Assembly (NCBI RefSeq): GCF_000469345.1
Contig: NZ_KI271092.1
Span: 53,371-94,267, forward strand
Origin: Eubacterium ramulus ATCC 29099
Lineage (GTDB): Bacteria > Bacillota > Clostridia > Lachnospirales > Lachnospiraceae
Length of the DNA: 40,897 nt
Direction of reading: 5' to 3'
In this document: positions 17,053-26,471 of the stretch, one piece after another
Numbering within the stretch: the stretch's first letter is position 1
Layout of the letters: every line of letters starts with the position of its first letter
Notes under the pieces: generated by a model
What the model saw: only the letters and a program-made list of their open reading frames with translations
Databases searched by the model: none
What the model was told of the DNA's origin: nothing
Made by a program: the position numbers and the translations under genes

Positions 17053-18258
17053 TTATTTATAGTTTGTCATATGATCCATTTTTTCCTGTTTTGTTTTCAG
17101 GTAAAAATAGTCAAATTTCTGTGCTTTGATCTGGATCGGCACACGCTCTTCAATGGTAATACCATATCCTGAAAGTCCTGTGATCTTGGTTGGATTGTTT
17201 GTCAGCAGACGCAGACGTTTTGCTCCGATATCCCGCAGAATCTGTGCACCTACGCCATACTCACGCATATCTGCCGGGAAACCAAGTTTGATATTTGCTT
17301 CTACGGTATCGTAACCCTGCTCCTGCAGTTCGTATGCTTTCAATTTATTGATCAGGCCGATGCCGCGTCCTTCCTGACGCAGATACAGCAACACTCCTCT
17401 GCCCTCTTCTGCAATCGCTTTCATGGCCGCATCTAACTGTTCTCCACAGTCACAACGGCTGGATCCAAACACATCACCGGTCAGGCACTCGGAATGTACC
17501 CGGCAGAGCACCGGCTCACCGTCTGTTACATCGCCCATCACAAGCGCTACATGATGATCTCCGTTTAAAATATTTTCATATCCGTAAATTTCAAAGTTAC
17601 CGTATTTTGTCGGCAGTTTTGCATCCGCTTCTCTGCGGATCAGGCTCTCATGCTGCAAACGATATTCAATGATATCTGCAATCGTAATAACGGTCAGATC
17701 ATGTTTTTCCGCAAACTGTAACAGTTCTGTGGTACGCATCATCGTTCCGTCCTCACGCATGATCTCACAGCAGAGTCCGCATGGTTTCAGTCCGGCAAGT
17801 TTTACCAGATCCACTGTCGCCTCTGTGTGACCGTCACGCACCAGCACACCGCCCTCTTTTGCACGCAGCGGGAACATATGGCCAGGTCTGCGGAAGTCCG
17901 CCGGTCTTGCTCCATCTTCTACGCATTTCAGTGCAGTATAAGAACGCTCTGCTGCGGAAATACCGGTTGTGGTGTCTACATGGTCAATGGATACGGTAAA
18001 TGCCGTACAATGATTATCGGTATTTACATTTACCATCTGATCCAGTCCCAGTTTGTCGCAGAGCTCACCGCTCATCGGCATACAGATCAACCCCTTCGCT
18101 TCACATGCCATAAAGTTTACATTTTCCTGTGTTGCAAATTCAGCTGCACAGATCAGATCTCCTTCATTCTCTCTGTCCGGATCATCAATGACCAGAATTA
18201 CTTTCCCATCTCTCAAATCCTGTAATGCTTCTTCTACTGTTCCGATTTTCTTTGCCAT
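17053..18258 (-). CDS. ribBA: Bifunctional 3,4-dihydroxy-2-butanone-4-phosphate synthase / GTP cyclohydrolase II
   Basis: From the ATG at 18258 (GGAGG 8 nt upstream) the protein has 401 residues. The N-terminal half (1 to about 203) is RibB, with [18 protein letters not shown] and [24 protein letters not shown]; it makes the four-carbon butanone phosphate from ribulose 5-phosphate. The C-terminal half (about 206-401) is RibA, with the zinc site [17 protein letters not shown] and [10 protein letters not shown]; it opens GTP as the first committed step. It lies between ribE and ribH. Confidence 0.97.
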   Translation of the reverse strand: MAKKIGTVEEALQDLRDGKVILVIDDPDRENEGDLICAAEFATQENVNFMACEAKGLICMPMSGELCDKLGLDQMVNVNTDNHCTAFTVSIDHVDTTTGISAAERSYTALKCVEDGARPADFRRPGHMFPLRAKEGGVLVRDGHTEATVDLVKLAGLKPCGLCCEIMREDGTMMRTTELLQFAEKHDLTVITIADIIEYRLQHESLIRREADAKLPTKYGNFEIYGYENILNGDHHVALVMGDVTDGEPVLCRVHSECLTGDVFGSSRCDCGEQLDAAMKAIAEEGRGVLLYLRQEGRGIGLINKLKAYELQEQGYDTVEANIKLGFPADMREYGVGAQILRDIGAKRLRLLTNNPTKITGLSGYGITIEERVPIQIKAQKFDYFYLKTKQEKMDHMTNYK

Positions 18259-18373
18259 TTTTTTATCCTCCAAAAATTTTCCTGTACGGTTCACACGCGC
18301 CATTCCTCACTATGCATTTAGATAACTCCTCATGCAAGCGTGATCATGATCTGAATGTATGTGACGAGTGAAC

Positions 18374-19036
18374 TTAAAATCCATATTTTTTTAAAAAGTC
18401 TTCGGTTATTCCACTTTCTTTTTTTGTTTCCTGCTCTTCTGCCGCTGGCGCCGGACGCATCAGTTTTTCTACATATTTTCCAATGATATCGCATTCCAGA
18501 TTCACGATATCTCCCACCTTCCGGTCATGCAGCGCCGTCACCTGCTGTGTATGCGGGATGATGGACACTTTAAAACAATGATCATCTACATAAGCCACCG
18601 TCAGGCTGATGCCATCAATGGTGATAGAACCTTTTTCCACAATATAACGCAGTAAATCCGCTTTCGCCGCAATGGTATACCACACGGCATTATCATCCGG
18701 TTCAATGCTCTGAACGGTTCCTGTCCCATCGATATGACCTGATACGATATGTCCCCCAAATCTGCCATTTGCAGGCATCGCCCGTTCCAGATTAACCTTC
18801 GCCCCGGTGCTTAACTGTCCCAGAGAACTGCGGTTCATCGTCTCTGCCATAACATCTGCGGTATAGTAACTGCCACCCATACTTGTCACCGTCAGACACA
18901 CACCGTTCACTGCGATACTGTCTCCGATCTGGCTGCCTTCCAACACCGTCCTGCATCCGATCGTCAGCACACAGGACCGGGCACCATGCCGTACACTCTG
19001 AATGGTTCCTACCTCTTCAATCAATCCTGTAAACAT
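18374..19036 (-). CDS. ribE: Riboflavin synthase alpha chain
   Basis: The protein has 220 residues and starts with MFTGLIEEVGTI, the canonical N-terminus. It has the two tandem lumazine-binding repeats of the family (about 1-97 and 98-195), with SIAVNGVCLTV and SITIDGISLTV as equivalent motifs and GHIVSGHIDGTG between them. It dismutates two lumazine molecules into riboflavin. The C-terminal ~25 residues (PAPAAEEQETKK...FLKKYGF) extend past the usual end and are charged. It follows ribD by 38 nt and the FMN riboswitch controls it. Confidence 0.96.
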   Translation of the reverse strand: MFTGLIEEVGTIQSVRHGARSCVLTIGCRTVLEGSQIGDSIAVNGVCLTVTSMGGSYYTADVMAETMNRSSLGQLSTGAKVNLERAMPANGRFGGHIVSGHIDGTGTVQSIEPDDNAVWYTIAAKADLLRYIVEKGSITIDGISLTVAYVDDHCFKVSIIPHTQQVTALHDRKVGDIVNLECDIIGKYVEKLMRPAPAAEEQETKKESGITEDFLKKYGF

Positions 19037-19074
19037 GTTTCATTCCTTCTTTTCACTTTATCTCTGCCTTTTTA

Positions 19075-20178
19075 TTATTTCACATATCCCACGATGCAGA
19101 AGTCATCGCCCAGCTTCTCAATCTCCACATTTTGCAATGTGATCGCATCTGCCATCCGGTCAATTCCCATTCCTTCCACCGGAGAACGGGCATCCATACC
19201 GCCGATCAGCTTTCCGGCGATATAGGCATATACTTTATTCACAATACCATCTTCCAGTGCAGAAGCATTCAGGGTTCCGCCGCCCTCCAGCAGAATGCTG
19301 TCAATGTTCTGCCCGCCAAGCTTCTTCATCAATTCCACCAGATTGACTCCGTGTGCACCTTCCGTTCCAATGATCTGAATCCCGGCTTCTTTTAATCTTC
19401 TGATTTTTTCCTGCTTTCGTTCCGATTCCAAGGCTTCCTGACTGCAGGCTACTATCGTCTCAATATCTGATGCAGTTTTTACAATCTGGCTTTCTGTCGG
19501 AATGTGCAGGTTCGAATCACAAATGATCCGCACCGGATCCACACCGCCTTCCACACGACAGTTCAACATTGGATCATCCGCCAGCACCGTTCCGATTCCT
19601 ACCATGATGCCACGGTAACGTCCCCGCATCCGATGTACCTGCGTTCTGGCAATTTCCCCGGTAACCCATTTAGAGTCTCCGGTGGCACAGGCGATTTTTC
19701 CATCCAGTGTCATGGCATATTTCATCACCACGAAAGGGGTCTTTGTCGCAATGTAATGATAAAATACTTCATTTAACTTCCGGCATTCTGCGTCCAGGAT
19801 CCCGGTCTCTACATAAATGCCATGATCCCGCAGGATCTGTACACCTTTTCCTGCCACCAGTGGATTGGAATCCATGCTTCCCACAAATACTCTGGCGATT
19901 TTTTTCTCAATGATGATATCCGTACACGGTGGTGTCTTGCCCTGATGGCAGCACGGCTCCAAAGTTACATACAGATCCGCACCGGCAGTATCTTCCGTGC
20001 AGCGGGTCAGTGCATTGCGCTCCGCATGGAACTCTCCGTATTTCTCATGATACCCCTCACTGATGATCCGTCCGTCTTTGACTACTACACAGCCGACCAT
20101 AGGATTTGGTGATGTATGGCCTTCCCCTTTTCGCGCCAGCTCCAGCGCCCGTCTCATATATTCTTCTTTTTTTTGCAT
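19075..20178 (-). CDS. ribD: Bifunctional riboflavin-specific deaminase / reductase
   Basis: From the ATG at 20178 (GGAGGGAGTG upstream) the protein has 367 residues. The N-terminal cytidine-deaminase fold (1 to about 145) has the zinc ligands H51, C76 and C85 in HAER and PCCHQGKTPPC. The C-terminal reductase (about 150-367) has the GKIACATGDSKWVTG and VHRMRGRYRGIMVG segments and GGGTLN for NADPH binding. RibD carries out the second and third steps of riboflavin synthesis. It is the first gene of the operon, directly behind the FMN riboswitch. An in-frame upstream ATG at 20223 lacks a ribosome binding site. Confidence 0.96.
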   Translation of the reverse strand: MQKKEEYMRRALELARKGEGHTSPNPMVGCVVVKDGRIISEGYHEKYGEFHAERNALTRCTEDTAGADLYVTLEPCCHQGKTPPCTDIIIEKKIARVFVGSMDSNPLVAGKGVQILRDHGIYVETGILDAECRKLNEVFYHYIATKTPFVVMKYAMTLDGKIACATGDSKWVTGEIARTQVHRMRGRYRGIMVGIGTVLADDPMLNCRVEGGVDPVRIICDSNLHIPTESQIVKTASDIETIVACSQEALESERKQEKIRRLKEAGIQIIGTEGAHGVNLVELMKKLGGQNIDSILLEGGGTLNASALEDGIVNKVYAYIAGKLIGGMDARSPVEGMGIDRMADAITLQNVEIEKLGDDFCIVGYVK

Positions 20179-20336
20179 AAAAAAATCACTCCCTCCAAGC
20201 TTCCAGGGATTTTCCTCTTCCATAAATCTTTGCGCTTCCTGAATTTTTTGCTTTTCTTTGCCTGATGCTTATGTTAGCTTTATATAACATTAACATCCCG
20301 GCTTCGATAAATTCTTTCGGATCAAAAATTTATGGT

Positions 20337-20369
20337 AAAAGAAAATCCCTGAGACATAAATCTCAGGGA
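20337..20369 (-). terminator. Intrinsic terminator of the FMN riboswitch
   Basis: On the minus strand the stem TCCCTGAGA / TCTCAGGGA with a 6-nt loop is followed by TTTTCTTTT. It lies between the FMN aptamer and ribD, about 100 nt after the aptamer, where a ligand-controlled terminator is expected. Confidence 0.85.
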
Positions 20370-20475
20370 GTGAAAATCTTTTATTAAAGGAATCTCAAAA
20401 TCTGTTTTCCATTGAACTGGTTAAGTTTCTCTGCCAAACATCATTTTCTGATTCTGTTTAACTTTTATTTTCGCT

Positions 20476-20630
20476 TGTTCTTCTTTCATCCAGACTATAC
20501 TGTCGGCTTTGGAATCTTCTGCTGATCAGAATCACCAAATCAACGCTTTCACGCTCGCGGGCTTTACCGCCGGTCGGGACTCTCTGACTCGAAGTTCATT
20601 CTGTTCAGATCACCCTGCCCTGAAGATTTC
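20476..20630 (-). promoter_or_regulatory. FMN riboswitch (RFN element)
   Basis: On the minus strand the conserved RFN blocks appear in order: ATCTTCAGGGCAGGGTG, then GACCGGCGGTAAAGCCCGCGAGC, then GCCGACAGTATAGTCTGGATGAAAGAAGA. The outer helix is formed by AATCTTC and GAAAGAAG. It senses FMN and, with the terminator 100 nt downstream, should shut off ribDE-BA-H when flavin is plentiful. Confidence 0.95.
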
Positions 20631-20648
20631 TTTGCTTTTTCTGCACAT

Positions 20649-20677
20649 ATGATAGCACAGACTTTTTGTAAATGCAA
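20649..20677 (-). promoter_or_regulatory. Riboflavin operon promoter
   Basis: On the minus strand TTGCAT (20677-20672), a 17-bp spacer and TATCAT (20654-20649), with TGC in the extended -10 position, lie just upstream of the FMN aptamer. Confidence 0.65.
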
Positions 20678-20686
20678 TCTTTTTTT

Positions 20687-20949
20687 ACGAGCATCCCGCT
20701 TCGAATTGCAATCCCAGACGTTACTCCTACAGCCAACTCATCCCAGGCACCCTCACGGCACACAAGAGATCCTACTTAGGGCTGCTCCATTCCTGACCTG
20801 ACCCGGTTCGTAAGTTCCTGTTGCGTGAGACCCAAAAATCTACGCCGCTTATAAGAGGCAGCTCTACAATTAACAACCCTCTGCGGGATATCACCCCAAC
20901 TCTAGCGGATTGATGGTACAAGGTACCGCTACCACCCCGGCTGCTCGAG
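20687..20949 (-). ncRNA. ffs: Signal recognition particle RNA, large (Bacillus/Clostridium) type
   Basis: On the minus strand the conserved helix-8 tip is present as GTCAGGTCAGGAATGGAGCAGCC, preceded by CCGGG and followed by CTAAG. The 5' end (CTCGAGCAGCCGGGGTGGTAGCGGTACC) and 3' end (GCGGGATGCTCGT) can pair through GAGCA/TGCTC. The length of about 263 nt fits the large form with an Alu domain. It lies next to tadA, as in other Firmicutes. The RNA scaffolds Ffh for co-translational membrane targeting. End positions are estimates. Confidence 0.92.
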
Positions 20950-20954
20950 TTTTA

Positions 20955-20984
20955 AGTATATCATTGAATCTCGGTAACTGTCAA
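20955..20984 (-). promoter_or_regulatory. SRP RNA promoter
   Basis: TTGACA (20984-20979), an 18-bp spacer and TATACT (20960-20955) on the minus strand put the transcription start at about 20948, matching the expected 5' end of the RNA. Confidence 0.75.
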
Positions 20985-20995
20985 TAAATTTTCGC

Positions 20996-21499
20996 TCATT
21001 TCTCTCCAACCTGCTCCGGTGCATGTTTCTTCCGCTTTTTCTTTTCCCGCAACTCTTTAAAAAAATCACTCAGCATCACGGAACATTCTTCCTGGCAGAC
21101 GCCCTGCACGATCTTCACCTGATGGTTAAATCCTGCGATCTGAAGCAGATTCAATACCGATCCGGCACAGCCGGCTTTCGGGTTCATGCTCCCGATCACC
21201 ACGCGGTCGATCCGTGACTGCACCAGGGCACCGGCGCACATCTGACAAGGTTCCAGCGTCACATACATCGTGCAGCCTTCCAGCCGCCAGTCACCCAGTT
21301 TTTTGCTTGCCTTGCGAATTGCATTCAGCTCCGCATGGGACAGTGTATTTTTATCCGTATTCCGGCGGTTATATCCACGGGCAATCACCTTGCCATCCTC
21401 GTCCCGCACAATGATACAGCCGATGGGGACTTCATCGATGGCATATGCTTTTTTTGCCTGTTTTATCGCTTGTTTCATATATTTTTCATCTGTCGTCAT
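20996..21499 (-). CDS. tadA: tRNA-specific adenosine deaminase
   Basis: The protein has 167 residues, a zinc deaminase with H55 and E57 in HAELNA and C85/C88 in PCQMCAGA. It converts A34 to inosine in tRNA-Arg(ACG). The C-terminal tail is rich in Lys/Arg (KKKRKKHA). The start has AAGGAT upstream. It lies directly upstream of the SRP RNA gene, the usual Firmicutes order. Confidence 0.93.
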   Translation of the reverse strand: MTTDEKYMKQAIKQAKKAYAIDEVPIGCIIVRDEDGKVIARGYNRRNTDKNTLSHAELNAIRKASKKLGDWRLEGCTMYVTLEPCQMCAGALVQSRIDRVVIGSMNPKAGCAGSVLNLLQIAGFNHQVKIVQGVCQEECSVMLSDFFKELREKKKRKKHAPEQVGEK

Positions 21500-21578
21500 T
21501 ACTGTTATATCCTTTACCAGTTGATATTTTGTAAAGCGGACATATTCTCTTCAGAACCACTGCACGCTACCCTTTGTT

Positions 21579-22898
21579 TCAGTCAGCGCCAAACCATAGT
21601 CTGCCGGAAAATGCCACATGGGGCAATTCATAAAACGTACATTTTGCCGGACAGATGGGCTTGTACAACGGATCTGCCACAATGATTTTTGCATCTCTCA
21701 GAGCTTCCTCCATCGCTTCCTCTCCGAGTACAATAGCATCTTTCTCTCCGACCAGATTTTCACATTCTTTCAATGGGCAAAACACGCGTACAGAATGTCC
21801 GTATTTTTTCTCAATACCTGCTGCCAGAGATCCCATAGTTACAGGTTCCCCGATCAGGGTAATTTCCGCTTCTTTCTGCATGCGATTCTGCAGATATACC
21901 ATTTTCCGATCAGATTTTCCGGATTCCAGCTTCGTATTCTCTGTGCTGCCGCATTTTTGTATTACCTGTGTCCCGGATGCTGTGCCCGTGAATTTCACAT
22001 CTGATAATTGCTCCGTTTGTTGTTCTGCCGCCTCTTCCAGTGCTTCTGAAATAGTCTCTGCCAGCCATTCATTCGGTGTTCCAATCACATACGGCGTTCC
22101 GAATTTTTCCTGAAGCACCTTTGCTGCCCGCAGCCCCACTGCCGATACCACCAGATTGACATCCGCCGTTCCTGCCTGCTGCAGCGTTTCCAACGTATCT
22201 CCCATCGCCCAGGCAGAAAGAACATTCCAACCATAGTTATACAGATTTTCTTTCATAATTTCCACGTTTTTCTGCGGGCCAAAGTCTAACGGCGTCACAC
22301 CCAGCAGATTTACACTGCGGCCAGATCGCTTTTCCTTTTTCTTTGGATTCACGTTCACCACCGAATCCGGAAACCTGCTATCATCTGTCGTTTCTGTTTC
22401 AGCACTTTTATTTGCAGATGTTTGCTTCTGCGTATCATTCTCTATCTCTGTTTTTCCGGCAAACCGTTCCGCAATTTTCTCCAATGCGATGCCCGCACCA
22501 TACACATAATCATGCATGCCATTGGTAGGCACGGAAAATGTCGGGATTCCGGTTTCTGCCTCAATGACCCGGGCGATCGCTGGAAAATCTGTTCCATTCA
22601 TAAAAGGAATCGGAGAACCCGCCAGAGCAATAAATTTCGGCCGCAGTTCCCGGGCTGCATGTTCAATATCATCAATAAATTTGCGGTCATTTCCCATGAT
22701 TGCATCAATCTCTGTCAGACCGGAAATAAAGATCAGACTGTCCTGATCGTACCAGCGGATCTCGTCGTGAGTATTGTAAGTAGAATTGCAACCGGAAGGA
22801 TCATGCATGACGGTCATTCCGCCCAGCTCGTACAATGCAGAGCAGACTCCGGACACATCTGCCGTATAAATCGGTATGATTCGATAGGATTGTCTCAT
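21579..22898 (-). CDS. Nitrogenase component 1-like protein (beta-like subunit, copy 1)
   Basis: From the ATG at 22898, which overlaps the upstream stop codon by 4 nt (ATGA), the protein has 439 residues; a GTG at 22907 is an alternative. It belongs to the nitrogenase component-1 superfamily (NifK/NifN, BchB and relatives). VCSALYELGG and DPSGC (C37) correspond to the first conserved Cys region, SGLTEIDAIMGNDRKF to the segment that in NifK contains VFGG, and AGSPIPFMNGTD to the position where NifK has TC...IGDD; here the Cys is replaced by Pro. The C-terminus ends with FSGRLWFGAD. Two hydrophilic low-complexity inserts (about residues 155-200 and 287-330) are not expected in the family. It pairs with the next gene upstream and is paralogous to the protein at 30622-31659 (same C37 position and SGRL end). 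Substrate unknown. Confidence 0.82.
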   Translation of the reverse strand: MRQSYRIIPIYTADVSGVCSALYELGGMTVMHDPSGCNSTYNTHDEIRWYDQDSLIFISGLTEIDAIMGNDRKFIDDIEHAARELRPKFIALAGSPIPFMNGTDFPAIARVIEAETGIPTFSVPTNGMHDYVYGAGIALEKIAERFAGKTEIENDTQKQTSANKSAETETTDDSRFPDSVVNVNPKKKEKRSGRSVNLLGVTPLDFGPQKNVEIMKENLYNYGWNVLSAWAMGDTLETLQQAGTADVNLVVSAVGLRAAKVLQEKFGTPYVIGTPNEWLAETISEALEEAAEQQTEQLSDVKFTGTASGTQVIQKCGSTENTKLESGKSDRKMVYLQNRMQKEAEITLIGEPVTMGSLAAGIEKKYGHSVRVFCPLKECENLVGEKDAIVLGEEAMEEALRDAKIIVADPLYKPICPAKCTFYELPHVAFSGRLWFGAD

Positions 22899-24232
22899 AG
22901 GCAGCACTCACACCCCCATCCCTTTTGTATCACAAGTTTTTCAGTATCTTTTTCTTCCCGGTATGCATCCATCATCAGTTCCGCAGTTCTGCGGATTCCG
23001 TCAAATCCGTACAGGCCTTCCCCCTGCACCAGATTAACAAAATGGCGGCTGCGGCAAAAATAGGCTGCCTTTTGTCCGATGGCAAGCACTTCCTCTTCAC
23101 CACCCCTTGGCAACACCCGCATTTTCACCTGGATCGTTGCGATCAGTTCCAGTTCCGGTGCATGCTCCCGCAGCCAGTCAAATGTTTCCTTTTCCTCCGG
23201 GCTGATACCGTCAAGATACACTGCTTTTACTTTAAATCCATGCATCAAAAGTATTTTTGCCAGCCCTAATGGTCTCGGATGATACAGATAGTCCAATGTG
23301 ACCGGCATATCTCCAATCAGTTTCTTTGCCTTTGCCAAAGCTGCTTCGCAGGCAGACCGTTCCGCATCCAGTGTTTCTCTGCTTAATTCCGGAAGTCCTA
23401 GAGCAGTTGTCAGCTGCCGCATCTGCTGCTCAATCTCATCATAATCAAAACTGCCCGGCAGATACAGATGCTCCCGGCCTAACCGCCGCGCCTGCGTCTC
23501 CATCCCGTATTTTCCGGCCGGATAAATATCGAGAAACAGCCGTCCCCGACTCATAGCCAACAGATCCTGCCAGTTCTCACAGGTGGGAAGCTCCCGCACC
23601 GTATAGTGATATCGTTTCAATAACCGTTTGATATCGCTGCTCTCATCTAATGCAAAGTCACTGCCGAATATCGACACCGTTTTCGCATCCGGCTCACACT
23701 CCGACAACGGATCATACATGGCTTTCCGCAACTTCTGATCCGGCGTCAGACCATGTTTTTGCATAATCGGATCCATATAGCAGCGTATAAAACAGATATC
23801 CGGGAAACGATGTTCCAGCTCTTCATAAATATAATTCAGATTACTTCCCACAAAATGATGCAGACACACGGTAAACAGCAATACCGCTTTCGGATGGTCG
23901 CTGCGCTTATTCAGTATATCTGTCACACCTTCAATGGTGATGTCCTCCAAATTGCCATTTAAAACATGCTGTTCCTCCACAATGACAAAAGAAAAACGAT
24001 CTGCCGCATTCATCTCCGCTGCTGTCAGTACAACGCCGCGCATACAATTATCCGCACAGACATAGATCTGAATTGCCTCCGGAACCAACATTCCCGTATG
24101 CACGATATTCCAGTTGCCATGCACCGGAGAATTATATTCCAGCTCGGATGCAAAAGGTGCCGGAAAAGATGCATTTTTTATTTTTACCACTGCATCTTGT
24201 GGATCTACTGTTTCACCTACACGCTGCAACAT
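22895..24232 (-). CDS. Nitrogenase component 1-like protein (alpha-like subunit, copy 1)
   Basis: The protein has 445 residues and starts right after the NifH-like stop codon, with GGAGG 8 nt upstream. Its N-terminal third matches the component-1 pattern: C59 and C63 in YVCADNCMRG, VEEQHVLNGNLED in place of the DIVFGG segment, and C123 in TVCLHHFVGSNL in place of the TC...IGDD segment, so cluster-ligating cysteines are plausible. The chain ends in GWGCECCL, an unusual cluster of three cysteines that could bind metal or a cluster. It overlaps the beta-like gene by 4 nt, which suggests translational coupling and a stoichiometric complex. It is a distant paralog of the protein at 31664-32944. 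Whether it is catalytic or a scaffold (NifE-like) cannot be told from sequence. Confidence 0.82.
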   Translation of the reverse strand: MLQRVGETVDPQDAVVKIKNASFPAPFASELEYNSPVHGNWNIVHTGMLVPEAIQIYVCADNCMRGVVLTAAEMNAADRFSFVIVEEQHVLNGNLEDITIEGVTDILNKRSDHPKAVLLFTVCLHHFVGSNLNYIYEELEHRFPDICFIRCYMDPIMQKHGLTPDQKLRKAMYDPLSECEPDAKTVSIFGSDFALDESSDIKRLLKRYHYTVRELPTCENWQDLLAMSRGRLFLDIYPAGKYGMETQARRLGREHLYLPGSFDYDEIEQQMRQLTTALGLPELSRETLDAERSACEAALAKAKKLIGDMPVTLDYLYHPRPLGLAKILLMHGFKVKAVYLDGISPEEKETFDWLREHAPELELIATIQVKMRVLPRGGEEEVLAIGQKAAYFCRSRHFVNLVQGEGLYGFDGIRRTAELMMDAYREEKDTEKLVIQKGWGCECCL

Positions 24233-25129
24233 CTAGTTTTCCTCCTGCACAACCGTATCGACTGTGTTTTCGCTCTGATTTTTCTGTGACACCGCTTCGT
24301 TTTTTTCATACCCACTCTGTACTTCTGCAGTATCTTTCTTCTTCGTCATATCAGACTTTGCATTTTCCGGCAAAATGCCACCACATATCGTATACATCTG
24401 TTTTGCAAGGGCACGGTATTCCCCTGCCATAGCACTGTCCGGATAACATTCCATCAATGTCATACCCTGTTCTTCTGCCAGCGCCACCTGTTCACTGTGG
24501 GATAATGTACCAATGACAGCGGTATGAAAATCATCTGCCAGTTCCGCAACTTTTTCCGCTTCCCGCGGAACATCCCTGCGGTTTAAAATGATGCCGCCAA
24601 GTTCCGCATAACCACGGTTTTTAAAATTTTCCACTGCCATGGCAATGTTTGCCGCTGCATGGATCGCCATGTTTTCTCCGGAAGTGATGATAAATACTTT
24701 GTCCGCATAGCCGTTTCGCATCGGCATGGAAAATCCACCGCAGACTACGTCTCCAAGAACATCATACAGAATCACATCCGGCTTATATACTTCATATGCG
24801 CCGGTTTCCTTCAGTTTTTCCAGTGCTGTGATAATACCACGGCCGGCACAGCCAAGCCCCGGTGTCGGTCCGCCGGCCTCCACACAGATGACATGGTGGT
24901 AACCGATACGGATCATATCATCCAGCCGCAGCGCCTGTTTTTTTTCATTATATAAACTCAGCACGGTAGGAACCGCCTCTCCGTGACGCAGCTGTATGGT
25001 GGAATCTGCTTTCGGATCACAGCCGATCTGCATCACCGTCAGACCCATCTCTGCCAGAGCCACTGCCACATTGGAAACCGTGGTGGATTTTCCGATTCCA
25101 CCTTTTCCGTAAACTGCTATCTTGATCAC
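24233..25129 (-). CDS. NifH-like nitrogenase reductase family ATPase (copy 1)
   Basis: The protein has 298 residues. It begins with a GTG that overlaps the TAG of the upstream TM1266-like gene by one base; GGAGG lies 8 nt upstream. P-loop GKGGIGKST (residues 9-17) is followed by GCDPKADST, the [4Fe-4S]-cluster cysteines C94 (GLGCAGRG) and C130 (DVVCGGF), and DVLGDVV for switch II, so it has every hallmark of NifH/BchL/CfbC/MarH-type reductases. It would pass electrons one at a time to its partner component-1 proteins, at the cost of ATP. It lacks the nitrogenase-specific C-terminus and instead has a ~45-residue charged, Gln/Glu/Lys/Asn-rich tail (from about 255). It is paralogous to the protein at 32986-33747. 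Confidence 0.9.
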   Translation of the reverse strand: MIKIAVYGKGGIGKSTTVSNVAVALAEMGLTVMQIGCDPKADSTIQLRHGEAVPTVLSLYNEKKQALRLDDMIRIGYHHVICVEAGGPTPGLGCAGRGIITALEKLKETGAYEVYKPDVILYDVLGDVVCGGFSMPMRNGYADKVFIITSGENMAIHAAANIAMAVENFKNRGYAELGGIILNRRDVPREAEKVAELADDFHTAVIGTLSHSEQVALAEEQGMTLMECYPDSAMAGEYRALAKQMYTICGGILPENAKSDMTKKKDTAEVQSGYEKNEAVSQKNQSENTVDTVVQEEN

Positions 25130-25401
25130 TATTTTGTTCCTCCCTCTGCCGGAGTAATAACATTCGAGTATGCCGTTTTTGCAGATACGCCTTTTAAACG
25201 CCCAATTTTTCCGGAAAGTGCACTGATGACATCCTGCGGTGCATCAATGGCAATACTGATAATGCTGATTCCCTTCGGTCGATACGGAATGCCCATCCTG
25301 CCGACAATGTACTGTCGTGCCTCGTGAAGCAGGGTATTCAGTTCTTCGATGGCGTCTTCCTGTTCCACAATAATTGAAATAACCGCCACTCTGGTATCCA
25401 T
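25129..25401 (-). CDS. TM1266-like (iron-only hydrogenase system regulator) protein
   Basis: The protein has 90 residues. It matches the small ferredoxin-like family typified by Thermotoga TM1266, annotated as iron-only hydrogenase system regulator: [20 protein letters not shown], the central [19 protein letters not shown] and [26 protein letters not shown]. The fold is like the C-terminal ligand domain of NikR. Family members usually occur next to [FeFe]-hydrogenase maturation genes; here no HydEFG is seen. The gene lies between hypE (18-nt gap) and the NifH-like gene (1-nt overlap), so it belongs to the cluster and may sense its metal or redox state. Confidence 0.83.
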   Translation of the reverse strand: MDTRVAVISIIVEQEDAIEELNTLLHEARQYIVGRMGIPYRPKGISIISIAIDAPQDVISALSGKIGRLKGVSAKTAYSNVITPAEGGTK

Positions 25402-25419
25402 GTCCGGTGTCCTCCTTTT

Positions 25420-26427
25420 CTAGCAAATACGCGGGAGCAGTTCACCGCCTGGCTGCGGGAGCAATGCCTGCGTACCGATCTCTGTTTCCATTACGACTCT
25501 GCCCGGTTCTTCTGCAATGACTTCACCAATGATGGCTGCATCTGCGGAATACGGACATTTATGCAGTGTTTCCACGATGGCATCTGCCTCTTCCTTCGGT
25601 GCCATAATGACCAGTCGGCCCTCACAGGCAAGGTACAGCGGCTCCAGTCCCAGCATACCGCAGACGCCTTTTACTTCCGGCTGCACCGGAACGGCTGCTG
25701 CATTCAGACGGATACCTACATTACTCTGTCCGGCGATCTCATATAAAACCGTTCCGACACCGCCTCTTGTGGCGTCACGGATCACATGCAGATTGTGTGT
25801 CGTGTCCATGACTGCTTTTACGGTTCCCCATAATGGTGCACAGTCACTGGTTACATTTGCATCAATACCGAAATCTTCTCTTTCCAGAAGGATCGTGCAG
25901 CCGTGGCGGCCGATATCACCGGTCACGATAATGGCATCTCCCGGTTTTGCCAGTTCACCGCCGACAGTGACCCCTTCCTGAATCTCACCCATTCCGGTGG
26001 TGGTGATGAATACTCCGTCTACCTGACCTTTTCCGGCCACTTTTGTATCACCGGACACGATATGTACACCGGCTTCTTTTGCCGTTTTTTCCATTGCAGC
26101 GGCAATTTCTTCCAGTTTTTCCATCGGAAATCCTTCTTCGATGACAAAGGCGCAGGTCAGGTACAATGGTTTTGCTCCCATGCATGCAAGGTCATTGACC
26201 GTACCGCAGATAGACAGTTTTCCGATATTTCCACCCGGGAAAAATGCTGGCGATACGATAAATCCATCGGTAGATACAGCCATTCTTCCTGCCGGCGGAA
26301 CCAGCACTGCCGCATCATCTGCTGTCAGATCGGAATTTGCAAAATGTGCCTTAAACACCTGGTCAATTAATTCGGATGTCTGTTTTCCTCCGGCACCATG
26401 TGCCATTGTGACTGTTTTATTTTCCAT
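25420..26427 (-). CDS. hypE: Hydrogenase expression/formation protein HypE
   Basis: The protein has 335 residues in the PurM/AIR-synthase fold: MAHGAGGKQTSELI, AVSTDGFIVSP, LACMGAKPLYL, IVSGDTKVAGKG and DATRGGVGTVLYEIA. It ends in PRIC with C335 at the very end, the residue that HypF carbamoylates and that HypE dehydrates to a thiocyanate, the source of the CN ligands of Fe(CN)2CO. Full length and intact. It sits 44 nt after hypD. Confidence 0.95.
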   Translation of the reverse strand: MENKTVTMAHGAGGKQTSELIDQVFKAHFANSDLTADDAAVLVPPAGRMAVSTDGFIVSPAFFPGGNIGKLSICGTVNDLACMGAKPLYLTCAFVIEEGFPMEKLEEIAAAMEKTAKEAGVHIVSGDTKVAGKGQVDGVFITTTGMGEIQEGVTVGGELAKPGDAIIVTGDIGRHGCTILLEREDFGIDANVTSDCAPLWGTVKAVMDTTHNLHVIRDATRGGVGTVLYEIAGQSNVGIRLNAAAVPVQPEVKGVCGMLGLEPLYLACEGRLVIMAPKEEADAIVETLHKCPYSADAAIIGEVIAEEPGRVVMETEIGTQALLPQPGGELLPRIC

Positions 26428-26471
26428 TATGTTTTCCTTCTTTCTGTTTCATTTAAATTTATGGTAACGAT

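Noticed and set aside
24233-25129. Bacteriochlorophyll or F430 biosynthesis enzyme (BchL / CfbC type)
   Set aside because: The fold fits, but the neighbours are Hyp proteins and no tetrapyrrole gene is present in the window.
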